DNA of 23,713 nucleotides from Chrysochromulina parva (lineage: Eukaryota; Haptophyta; Prymnesiales; Chrysochromulinaceae): NCBI GenBank assembly GCA_002887195.1, contig PJAB01000565.1, positions 1 through 23,713 of the forward strand. The letters run 5' to 3'. Both the position numbers and the translations under genes were made by a program. The notes under the pieces were generated by a model, which did no database searches, had not been told where the DNA came from, and saw only the letters and a list, made by a program, of their open reading frames with translations. Positions 8,509 to 16,120 of this stretch are shown here, piece after piece. The stretch's first letter is position 1, and every line of letters begins with the position of its first letter.

Positions 8509-8979
8509 GTCACTCACCCAGACCCTGGGCAGCCAGCACCCGGGGTCCCGGGCGCCGCCGGCCCCCCAGGTCCAGAATAGGCGTGGAATAAAGGCTACAA
8601 CGCTCACCCGTGTCAAGCGCGCAAGCGCCCGCATCGCGCGTACATGTGCCACCTGTTACGTGTCCGAAAAATGCATAGTTTTATTTGCTGAATCGACGAA
8701 AAACAGATTATGAAGATGATGCATCTTGCATTTGTGATTTGATCTCGGGTGGGAGTCGCGGTGGTCTCTGAGGGAGCAGTCTGAGCTTGCAGTATTCACA
8801 GCGTCGAGTCAGTCGAGAGGTTCCTTGTTCTCACAGGACAGACGAGAAGTAATTTCTGTGATGAGTGAGACCCTCGAAAATGTGCGCCGTCAATTCAGTT
8901 CACACCTCAGTGTTCTGTGAACTCCGGAGCTTGGATTCCGTCATCAACGTCAGTCCGTCCCGCCACCGCTTTTCGGGTC
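8509..8979. other. Intergenic region: 3' end of the coiled-coil gene and promoter of the kinase-lyase gene
   Basis: An AATAAA hexamer at 8587-8592 is a candidate polyadenylation signal for the gene ending at 8508. From about 8650 the sequence is AT-richer, with repeated atgcat-type words. An 8-bp inverted repeat, agttcaca (8897-8904) and tgtgaact (8916-8923), can form a hairpin in the probable leader of the next gene. No coding sequence is evident. Confidence 0.45.
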
Positions 8980-11556
8980 ATGGTGCACGCGTTGGAGACA
9001 GCTCACGACGGGCGCCGAACTCGCGCGGTGATGAGGGAACTCTCTGTGATGGACACTCCGCTGCCAACACTGCGGCCTGAGAACGCCGTGGAGGCAGCGG
9101 CCAAACTCTTTGGCGTCTTCGCGGATGAAGCCCGATCGCTTGGATGCGAGCGGGACCAAGTCTATTGGCTCACACGTCTCAAGGTTCCCCTCGCGGTCAT
9201 GAAGGTATCGAATGCCGCCGAGGACCCCGAGATCCTTGACCTCGAAGCGGCCGCTGCCTTTCACGCCATGGAGTTCGACCCGACGCTGGCCATTGCGCTG
9301 CCTCACCGTGTTCTGGATGGGGACGGGCACCGTGGCCAGTACCACCACGAAGGCAAGCTGCATTGGATCCGCTGTTATGACGTCGTTCCGGGCGTGACGC
9401 TCGAGGCCACGGACGGACCTCTCGACGACACGCTGCTCCGCGAGTGGGGAGGGATGTGTGCCCGCCTCGGCGTGGCGCTGCGCAGCTTCACCCATCCTCG
9501 TGCCACGCGCAAGACCATGTGGGATGTTCAGCATGCAGCCACCCTCCTTCCGCCGTTACTTCCGCACGTGTCGGCGGAGAAGGGCTTGCGCGCCGTGTGC
9601 GCCGACGTGCTTCGGGCCTTTGAGGAAGAGGTGCGCCCACGCCTCGCCACGCTGCGCCATCAAGTGATTCACGGCGACCTCAACTTGAACAACGTGATGG
9701 TGCTCAGCAAGGACGGCTCTGGCGGCACGATGGACGCGGGCGGGCTGCTCCGGCGACAGATCAGCGGCATCATCGACTTTGGCGACATGAGCTTCACGGT
9801 GCTGGCGGCGGACATCGCGACGATGCTGAGCGCACTCGGGACGGCGCATGTCGCGCGAGGCGCGCACGAGCTGCTCCGGATGGCACGCGTGCTTTTGGAC
9901 GGGTACCAACAGGAGTGCCCGCTGGAGGAGGAGGAGCTCTTGGTGCTTGCGGACCTGTGGATGGTGCGCTGCTGCGCTGAGGTGCTGATCACGAGCCAGC
10001 GCGAAGGCAATGGCGTTTGTGCCGTGGAGCGTGCGGAGCGCTCGGCGGCTGAGCGGCCCCTCGTTGAGAGCCAGCTTCGCATCTTGCATGCGCTCGGGAG
10101 GGAAGGGCGTGCCGCGTGCCTGACGACGGCAATGGACCCGGCCGCGATGCCGAGCAGCACGTCCGAGTTGATCTCGCGCAGGCAGGCAGCCATCGGGCAC
10201 GGCAGCGAGCCGTTGAGCTACCTGTCGATCTCCGCGCCGGTGGTCGTCGCGCGCGCCACCGGCTGCTGGGTGGTCGATGCAGCCGGGACGACGCTCCTCG
10301 ACTGCTACAACAACGTGCCGAGCGTCGGGCACGCACACCCTCGGGTGGTGCAGGCCATCGCGCGCCAGGCTCGGAAGGCGAACACCAACCTTCGCTACCT
10401 GCACCCGTTGGCGGTGAGCCTCGCGGAGCGTCTCAAGGCCAGTCTTCCCGCTCATCTTGACACCGTCTTCTTCGTCAACAGCGGCTCCGAAGCGAACGAC
10501 CTCGCGTGGCGCATGTCCGTCGCATGGACGGCGCGGGCGAGGCCGACGAGCACGCCCGGCGCGCTGTGCACTGCGCATGCGTACCACGGCATCAGCGAGG
10601 CGACTGTCGCGCTCAGCCCTGAAACGGCTGCCTCCGCCGGCCACCTACCAGCCCACGTGGAGCGTTGGGCGCCTCCCGATGCGTACCGCTCCCCTCCAAG
10701 CTTGTCCAACCCTTGCCCGAGCGTCGGCGCCTTCTCCGCCGCGATCGCTCGTCTCGAGGCCAAGGGACGGCGGCTCGCCATGTCGATCCTTGATGGCGTA
10801 ATGCAGAGCGACGGAGTGCTTCAGCTCGAGCCGGCAGACGTGCAGGCGCTGGTCACGCTGACGCATCGGGCGGGCGGCCTCTGGTGCGCGGACGAGGTGC
10901 AGGGCGGCCATGGCCGGATCGGCACGCACATGTGGTCGTTCGAGCGCTTCGGGATCGCGCCCGACATCGTCACGATGGGCAAGCCGATGGGCAACGGCCA
11001 TCCGGTCGCGGCGGTGGTGGTGCGCCGCGAGATCGCAGAGCACTTTGTGAAGAAAGAGGGCGTCTTCTTCTCCACCTTTGGAGGCAACCCGGTCTCGTGC
11101 GCCGCCGCCCACGCGGTGCTGGACGTGCTCGAAGATGAGGGCGTGCTCGCGCGCACGGTCATGGCAGGCGAGGCGCTGAGGGCGCAGTGCCGTCGCGCGA
11201 CGGCCGACATTGACTGCGTTGGCGACGTGCGCGGCGTCGGCCTCGCCAACGGCATCGAGCTCGTCACCGATCGGGCGTCGAAGCGCCCCGACCCATCCAG
11301 AGCGGCGTGGGTCAAGAATGGGCTCAGGCGGCGTGGTGTGCTCGTCGGTTGCACGGGCCCGCACGACAACGTACTGAAGATTCGGCCTCCGCTCGCTTTC
11401 ACCGCAGCGGAGGTGCCGACCTTTGTCGCCGCCCTGGTGGCCGCTCTGAACGATCCCATGCCAGCCAGGCCGGACAAGAGCACCGCGTCTGAAACCTCCA
11501 TTCGAGATGCGGTTGCCCTGGCCGCAAGGCAGCACGTGCCGACCTCCAAGCTGTAA
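8980..11556 (+). CDS. Fusion of hydroxylysine kinase (APH fold) and PLP-dependent 5-phosphohydroxylysine phospho-lyase, with PTS1
   Basis: A bifunctional protein of 858 residues from the ATG at 8980; the frame extends back only to a GTG at 8917. The N-terminal half (about 30-375) is an aminoglycoside-phosphotransferase-type kinase of the HYKK group: ERDQ near 57-60, K75 in AVMKVSN, HGDLNLNNV from H231 with catalytic D233, and the metal-binding IDFGDMS from about 265. The C-terminal half (about 390-825) is a class III aminotransferase fold of the PHYKPL/ETNPPL group: YNNVPSVGHAHP, NSGSEAN at 500-506, ADEVQGGHGRIG with PLP-binding D638, K668 in MGKPMGNGHP, and FGGNPVSCA. In animals these are separate enzymes that phosphorylate 5-hydroxylysine and then convert it to aminoadipate semialdehyde, ammonia and phosphate. 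Phosphoethanolamine is an alternative substrate for the lyase. The protein ends in SKL, a canonical peroxisomal signal. The M23-like middle domain of some bacterial relatives is absent. Confidence 0.93.
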   Translation: MVHALETAHDGRRTRAVMRELSVMDTPLPTLRPENAVEAAAKLFGVFADEARSLGCERDQVYWLTRLKVPLAVMKVSNAAEDPEILDLEAAAAFHAMEFDPTLAIALPHRVLDGDGHRGQYHHEGKLHWIRCYDVVPGVTLEATDGPLDDTLLREWGGMCARLGVALRSFTHPRATRKTMWDVQHAATLLPPLLPHVSAEKGLRAVCADVLRAFEEEVRPRLATLRHQVIHGDLNLNNVMVLSKDGSGGTMDAGGLLRRQISGIIDFGDMSFTVLAADIATMLSALGTAHVARGAHELLRMARVLLDGYQQECPLEEEELLVLADLWMVRCCAEVLITSQREGNGVCAVERAERSAAERPLVESQLRILHALGREGRAACLTTAMDPAAMPSSTSELISRRQAAIGHGSEPLSYLSISAPVVVARATGCWVVDAAGTTLLDCYNNVPSVGHAHPRVVQAIARQARKANTNLRYLHPLAVSLAERLKASLPAHLDTVFFVNSGSEANDLAWRMSVAWTARARPTSTPGALCTAHAYHGISEATVALSPETAASAGHLPAHVERWAPPDAYRSPPSLSNPCPSVGAFSAAIARLEAKGRRLAMSILDGVMQSDGVLQLEPADVQALVTLTHRAGGLWCADEVQGGHGRIGTHMWSFERFGIAPDIVTMGKPMGNGHPVAAVVVRREIAEHFVKKEGVFFSTFGGNPVSCAAAHAVLDVLEDEGVLARTVMAGEALRAQCRRATADIDCVGDVRGVGLANGIELVTDRASKRPDPSRAAWVKNGLRRRGVLVGCTGPHDNVLKIRPPLAFTAAEVPTFVAALVAALNDPMPARPDKSTASETSIRDAVALAARQHVPTSKL

Positions 11557-11600
11557 ACACAGCCGACCTCCAAGTTGTGAACACAGCCGACCTCGTTAAG
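11538..11600 (+). repeat. 24-bp tandem repeat across the stop codon, duplicating the SKL codons
   Basis: The unit gccgacctccaag(c/t)tgt(a/g)aacaca occurs at 11538-11561 and 11562-11585, and begins a third time at 11586 (gccgacctcgttaag). The first copy encodes the terminal S-K-L and the TAA stop (11545-11556). In the same frame the second copy encodes T-Q-P-T-S-K-L and then TGA (11578-11580). Confidence 0.9.
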
Positions 11601-12046
11601 TCCCTGACACGGCTTTATGGCATGTCCCCCCCGAAATGGGAACCTGCGTGGCGTGTGGGACAAGGTCAAGGATCGCTTGTCTGGATCGGTGGTCCCTAGG
11701 CGTCTGCGCTCGTCTGGGGGCGCCGAGTTTTTAGCGTAGGGGAGAGTGCTGGGTCTGGGTCGAAGTGCGTGGCACACGCCCGTTGGGGGCGTTGCGCACG
11801 CGGAGCTTTTGAGTTTTGTTGAGATTCGAGGTCCTATTTGAGACGCTAGCCCCGATGGGCCATGGAGTTGGAGAGACCATGTCGGTCGGTCGCATGCAGG
11901 TCGCATGTTCCAGATTCGCGCCGGCATGGTCCGCCGCGTAACTATAAACTGACGTGATTCTACAAGCTTTGAAGCTAGACCCTACGGTCCCAGGTGAATT
12001 GGCAATTGCGGTGGGGGATTCTACCGTCCCCCCAATTTCCGCCCCC
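11557..12046. other. Spacer between convergent genes
   Basis: This 490-bp stretch holds the 3' ends of the kinase-lyase gene (+) and the KH/cold-shock gene (-). Apart from the 24-bp tandem repeat at its left edge, I find no coding frame with family resemblance, no tRNA and no clear polyadenylation hexamer. Runs such as gtcccccccgaaatggg (from 11623) and ggggggcg are only local GC features. Confidence 0.4.
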
Positions 12047-14770
12047 CTACTTATACGCCTTCGGCACGTCGGTTCTTTGATCACCCCAGTACCCAAGGGT
12101 GCGGCGTTCTTTTTCGGCTTGGGCAAAAAGGCCTGGAAACCCGCGGCCCTTGATCGGTTCGCCCGGCATCCGCACATAGACCGCGCGAAAATTGCCGAAC
12201 TTGTCCTTGAGCTCGCAGAACTCTACCGCCGTGCCCACGGGGACCTGCTCCGGTCTGACGTCCGGGTTGAGGTCCGTCTTAAACTCGAACCAATATTCAT
12301 GATCGAGCCCATACTCGGCATCCGGCTTGATGTAGCCTTTGCCAGCCAGCTCGCGAATCGAAATGACAGTGCCGCGTTTCGACTGGCCTTGGAATAACAT
12401 ACCTTCTTCGATCATCTTCGAGCCGTCACCGAACATATCGAGCATGGCCACGGCCTTTTCGACCTGTCTCTTGGTTCCCTGAACCACCACGCAGTTTTTA
12501 GTGCGGTCGATGACCACGGAGGCACCGGAGTCGTCCTGCATCTTTTTGACGTTGGCGCCCGCCCGCCCGACGATGACCGGGATGAGCCTCGGGTTCACTG
12601 GCCGAATGTGCTCGGCTGTGCCGTGAATGCGAAGCTCCTCCTCACGTTCGTATGCCTCGCGCTCGAGCCTCGCCTTCTCTTGGCCGCCCCTATCGACCAT
12701 CTTCACGTGTATGCAACGCCATTTGCAGCCGCCGCGCTCCTCTGGAACGAGAAAGCCGATGACGTGGTCTCCTAGATTCACGTGCCCCCACTTGGAGGCG
12801 ATGTACGAGCGATGAAGGAAGACGGCTTCGGAGAGGATGGCCCAGTCCCCTTCCGCATGGGTCACGATGCCTTCGAAGCTCACCTTCCCTTCGTGTTCGC
12901 CATCGAACGTCCTGCCGAGGAATAGGCCTGCGGCCACTTGCTTGGGCGTGGCGCCCTTGCGTATTGTCTCCGCCCTCTTCGCCTCCTGCACCTCACTTCG
13001 ATACGTCTTTTCATCGAACCATCCACGCTCGCCAGGGCGACCGATGGGAGCGCCGTCCTGGTGGCAGCGATTGACGATTTGGCCTTCGTCGAGATTGACT
13101 TTGAGATTGACTCTTCGGTCCCCACCGGACCCCCCCGGGCTCACGTCGTCAGTATTTCCATCGTCGCGCGCGACCTTGCCCATCGCCCCTTGGCCATGGT
13201 CCTCGTCGTCGTCCAACAAAGCCTCGCAACTGCGCTTCAAGGACATGTGCACCTCCGCTTCGTGATGCGCATTCCACTCATCTGCGAGTCGCATGCCAAT
13301 GTTTGTCTTCAGCACATGGATCACCATCCACTTGTTCGGAATCTTCGGGTCTCCGTTGAGTACCATCCGGCCAGTGACCAAGTCACCCTCCTTGATGGCT
13401 CTCATGCGCTTATTGACGAGCACCTTCCGAAGATACACATTCCCAGCGAGCTCGCACGACTCCAGTGCGCGAACATTCACAACCGGCGCTCGAAAGATGA
13501 CGTGCGCTCCAGGCCTGTCTGTGGAATGGGCCATCTCACACGTAGGCCAGTCCGCACATTTGTCAACAGAAACGGGGGGCCGCCACTTGTACGCTGCCGA
13601 CAATTCTTCGCGTGTTTCATTGTAGGCACGGGCCACCACCTCGATGGGGTCCAGTCCTTGCGCGTATGAAGGAAGCGGCGTTGGATCGAACTTTTCGACG
13701 AGACGGACGTGACCGCCGTCTTGTTTTCGTCGATCACGGTCGCCGTCGCTGTCGCGTCGGTCGCGGTCACCGTCGCGCCGGTCGCGGTCGTCGCGTCGGT
13801 CGCGGTCGCTGTCGCAGCGTTCGCGGTCGCTGTCGCGCCGGTCGCTGTCGCGCCGGTCACTGTCGCGCCGGTCGCGGTCGTCGCGCCGGTCGCGGTCACG
13901 GTCCCGATCCGCGCTGCGGTCGCGTCTTCGGTCTGCGTCTCGGCCAGAGTTGCCGCCGCTCTCGCGACGATGCCGGTCATCGTCCCTGTCGTCCCGCCTC
14001 CGGTCGTCTCTACGGTCACGGTCATCGCGCCTCTCATCGCGCCGGTCGTCGCGCCGGTCGTCGCGCCGGTCGTCGCGCCGGTCGTGGCGCCGGTCGTCGC
14101 CTCGCGGAGGTAATCTGTCGCCGCTCACGGTGTCGTGCGCCTTCATCGGCACCGACTGCGTAGACTGTTGCGCGAGGTAGTCGGAGATCACGCGGAACGG
14201 ATCGGACGACTCCTGCGGCCCGTTGGCCAAGGCGAGCGCCGCCGCCGGCGGCGCCGGCGGCGCCGCCGAGCGCGCTGCCGCCAGAGCTGCCGCCGCGGAG
14301 AGTGGATTCTGTGTGGCCTCCGAGAGTTGTTGCAGAGCCTCGTCATCTTGAACTGATGCTGCAGTGGCTGTCGGCCGTGTCTGGATGGAAAGCGGCGCCT
14401 GCGCGATCGGCGCCTGCCACTTGCAGATAAAGTCGCCAGCACTCGAAGAATCCACCACAAAGATAGAGCTGCCATCGCTGAGCCGAGCTGCGCGTGGTAG
14501 TCGAGAATCGTAGTCTGGGCCGCAGAACCGTTTCATGCGCTCGAGATCTTGTTTTTTGCGCTCAGCGTCGTCGTCCGACGCTGAACGCAGACAAAAAACG
14601 ATGGCGCCAGATGGGATGTCACTCTGAGAAGCGGCCTTAAACTTCAGCTCAACAGGCAGGCTGGGTATCATAGCAGGAAGGTCCCCGAAAACCTTGGCGG
14701 TGGCGACTTTGGCGAAAAGCCCCTGCTTGGAGGAAAAATCTCTGATGACGACAGATCCAGCAGCGGCCAT
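12047..14770 (-). CDS. RNA-binding protein with Arg/Asp tract, three cold-shock-like repeats and a KH domain
   Basis: A 907-residue protein, probably acting in mRNA metabolism; I cannot assign an orthologue. The ATG at 14770 (gaccATGG) is chosen over an in-frame GTG six bases upstream. N-terminal residues 1-125 are folded-looking but unfamiliar; 130-220 are Ala/Pro/Gln-rich. Residues about 226-350 are an Arg/Asp tract of RRDD/RRDSD units, like the RD/RS regions of splicing and processing factors. Three segments share a cold-shock/OB pattern ending in a K/R-W or F-R then hVK strand: about 424-489 (GDLVTGRMVLNGDPKIPNKW), 633-694 (FEGIVTHAEGDWAILSE to GDHVIGFLV) and 797-868 (RGTVISIRELAGKGYIKPD to GNFRAVYVRM). 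A type I KH domain lies between the last two (about 724-781), with GxxG as GRAG at 735-738. Base composition is less GC-extreme than in the neighbours. Stop is TAA. Confidence 0.85.
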   Translation of the reverse strand: MAAAGSVVIRDFSSKQGLFAKVATAKVFGDLPAMIPSLPVELKFKAASQSDIPSGAIVFCLRSASDDDAERKKQDLERMKRFCGPDYDSRLPRAARLSDGSSIFVVDSSSAGDFICKWQAPIAQAPLSIQTRPTATAASVQDDEALQQLSEATQNPLSAAAALAAARSAAPPAPPAAALALANGPQESSDPFRVISDYLAQQSTQSVPMKAHDTVSGDRLPPRGDDRRHDRRDDRRDDRRDDRRDERRDDRDRRDDRRRDDRDDDRHRRESGGNSGRDADRRRDRSADRDRDRDRRDDRDRRDSDRRDSDRRDSDRERCDSDRDRRDDRDRRDGDRDRRDSDGDRDRRKQDGGHVRLVEKFDPTPLPSYAQGLDPIEVVARAYNETREELSAAYKWRPPVSVDKCADWPTCEMAHSTDRPGAHVIFRAPVVNVRALESCELAGNVYLRKVLVNKRMRAIKEGDLVTGRMVLNGDPKIPNKWMVIHVLKTNIGMRLADEWNAHHEAEVHMSLKRSCEALLDDDEDHGQGAMGKVARDDGNTDDVSPGGSGGDRRVNLKVNLDEGQIVNRCHQDGAPIGRPGERGWFDEKTYRSEVQEAKRAETIRKGATPKQVAAGLFLGRTFDGEHEGKVSFEGIVTHAEGDWAILSEAVFLHRSYIASKWGHVNLGDHVIGFLVPEERGGCKWRCIHVKMVDRGGQEKARLEREAYEREEELRIHGTAEHIRPVNPRLIPVIVGRAGANVKKMQDDSGASVVIDRTKNCVVVQGTKRQVEKAVAMLDMFGDGSKMIEEGMLFQGQSKRGTVISIRELAGKGYIKPDAEYGLDHEYWFEFKTDLNPDVRPEQVPVGTAVEFCELKDKFGNFRAVYVRMPGEPIKGRGFPGLFAQAEKERRTLGYWGDQRTDVPKAYK
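13665..14110 (-). repeat. Degenerate tandem repeat encoding the Arg/Asp tract
   Basis: Short units of the cgtcgcgacga / cgcgacgac type are repeated in tandem. On the coding (-) strand they give runs of RRDD and RRDSD. The same DNA read on the + strand gives an open but spurious Val/Ala-rich frame. Confidence 0.8.
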
Positions 14771-15071
14771 GGTCACCTTTCCCGGTCCTTCGTGTGCCGA
14801 CCACGAGTAATTGCCGTGAGCTCAACGCTGGCGCGCGAATGGTGCCGACCTTCACGGAGAAGTTTAGTCAAGTCAAGTCAAGTCATGTCCGGAGCATACA
14901 ATTGTAGGCTTCCGTATTGATGTATGGTTGTCTGTTGTTTATGTCGACTTGACTTGACTTGAGAAGTTTACTGGTACCTGTGAAGTTCTGTTTCGGTATG
15001 AATGCACAGAACCAGTGCAAGGACAGCACTGTGACCGGTACATGCCTAAGACGGGCGAGAAGCAACATACT
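14771..15071. other. Intergenic region with inverted gtcaa-repeat arms
   Basis: Bases 14868-14884 (tcaagtcaagtcaagtc) are the exact reverse complement of 14946-14962, separated by 61 bp. The word gagaagttta sits at 14857-14866 and again at 14961-14970. The stretch is the promoter side of the KH/cold-shock gene and the 3' side of the HAD gene, so the element may lie in either transcript. No coding sequence is evident. Confidence 0.7.
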
Positions 15072-16031
15072 TCATGGTTCACGCATGCCATCCACGAGCG
15101 CGACGACGGCCTTGTCGACGGCGGCCGCGGCTGCGACTGCTGCCTTTGCTTCCATCTGGGCTTGCATGCATTCCGCCGGTGTCGGCAGTTCGACAGCCTC
15201 GCTCGGCCAGGGCGTCTGAGCGACCTCGTCAGGCGCCCGCCGCGACGCGCGCAGCGCTCGGTGCCCCGCGGTCGCAAGCGCCTCCGGCAGTCCAGCGATG
15301 CTGGGCATGCGGCACGCGGCGGTCGCGAGTCCGATGGGCAGGGGCTTGGCATCTGGATGGATCGCGACGGTGAAGGCACAGCCGGCGACCTGACCGGCCA
15401 CGAGGTCCGACTCCGAGTCGCCCACCATGATGGCCTGCTGCGGTTTGAGACCCGCAGCCTCGATGGCGGCCCGGATGCCGCCGCCGCCAGGCTTGCCTCC
15501 GAAGCCGGAGTCGAAGCCGATGATGGAGCCAAAGTAGTCGGTCCATCCGAGCCGCGCTAGCTGCGCACGTGCGATGGCTTCCGAATCATTCGTGACGACG
15601 GCGAGGTGCAGGCCAGCCGCGCGCAATTCCCGCAGCACGTCCTCCGCCGGCCCGAGCGGCGCCGCATCGCGGACCGTGCACTCTTTCAGCGTGGACTCGA
15701 GCAGAGTCATCAGCGCCGTCACGTCGTTGGCAAAGTGGTTGGCCACAATCGGCTGCGTATCGATCCAGGCCTGAGCGATTTCTAGGTTGGTCGCGTGATG
15801 GAAGAGGCCATCGGGCGTGATGCGCGGTCCCTCTGCCTCCTCGAGCCACCCTCCCGCTTTGAGCAGAGCGGGCGCGAGATCCTTCTCGCCCGCTTCGAGC
15901 GCAACGCGCTCGGCGGCCTCACGGAAGGCGGGCAGCCACGTTGCATTGAAGTCGAGCAACGTCCCGTCCTTGTCGAACACGACCACCGCGATGTCGCAAT
16001 CAGCGCCGCAAGGGTAGAGCCAGCCCACCAT
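15072..16031 (-). CDS. HAD-superfamily phosphatase, phosphoglycolate-phosphatase-like
   Basis: A 319-residue hydrolase with all four HAD motifs: I, DKDGT at 20-24 with nucleophile D20 and acid/base D22; II, VTND with T147; III, K180 in GGKPG; IV, GDSESD at 204-209. The helical cap between motifs I and II places it among the phosphoglycolate phosphatase/beta-phosphoglucomutase-like HADs (subfamily I). Such enzymes remove phosphate from small metabolites; the substrate here is not determined, and 2-phosphoglycolate from photorespiration is only a possibility. DFNATW after motif I fits this group. The first ~12 residues are short and neutral, so no targeting peptide is obvious. The last ~60 residues form an Ala-rich extension beyond the usual HAD core. 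It starts 90 bp beyond the end of the sulfatase gene on the same strand. Start is the ATG at 16031, stop is TGA. Confidence 0.9.
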   Translation of the reverse strand: MVGWLYPCGADCDIAVVVFDKDGTLLDFNATWLPAFREAAERVALEAGEKDLAPALLKAGGWLEEAEGPRITPDGLFHHATNLEIAQAWIDTQPIVANHFANDVTALMTLLESTLKECTVRDAAPLGPAEDVLRELRAAGLHLAVVTNDSEAIARAQLARLGWTDYFGSIIGFDSGFGGKPGGGGIRAAIEAAGLKPQQAIMVGDSESDLVAGQVAGCAFTVAIHPDAKPLPIGLATAACRMPSIAGLPEALATAGHRALRASRRAPDEVAQTPWPSEAVELPTPAECMQAQMEAKAAVAAAAAVDKAVVALVDGMREP

Positions 16032-16120
16032 TTTGCCTCCGTGTTTTCTCCGGAGGTGTGAATGAAAGCTGTGAAAGTGAACCCGGGGTTACGACGTTTC
16101 TGACTCGGGACAGAGGCGTT
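16032..16120. other. Short gap between two same-strand genes
   Basis: Only 89 bp separate the TAG of the transporter-sulfatase gene from the ATG of the HAD gene. Both are on the - strand, with the HAD gene downstream. The gap must contain the 3' end of one and the 5' leader of the other; no polyadenylation hexamer is visible. Correction of order: reading the - strand, transcription of the transporter-sulfatase gene runs toward the HAD gene. Confidence 0.4.

Noticed and set aside
9556..11535. Long - strand frames opposite the kinase-lyase gene
   Set aside because: The + strand frame has continuous kinase and PLP-enzyme motifs; the - strand frames are Arg/His-rich shadows.
11800..11960. Possible tRNA around gagattcgaggtcc
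   Set aside because: I could not fold a cloverleaf with a matching acceptor stem and anticodon arm; only the T-arm-like word is present.
13709..14113. Val/Ala-rich + strand open frame with hydrophobic repeats
   Set aside because: It is the other strand of the Arg/Asp repeat tract; the - strand reading continues into KH and cold-shock-like domains.
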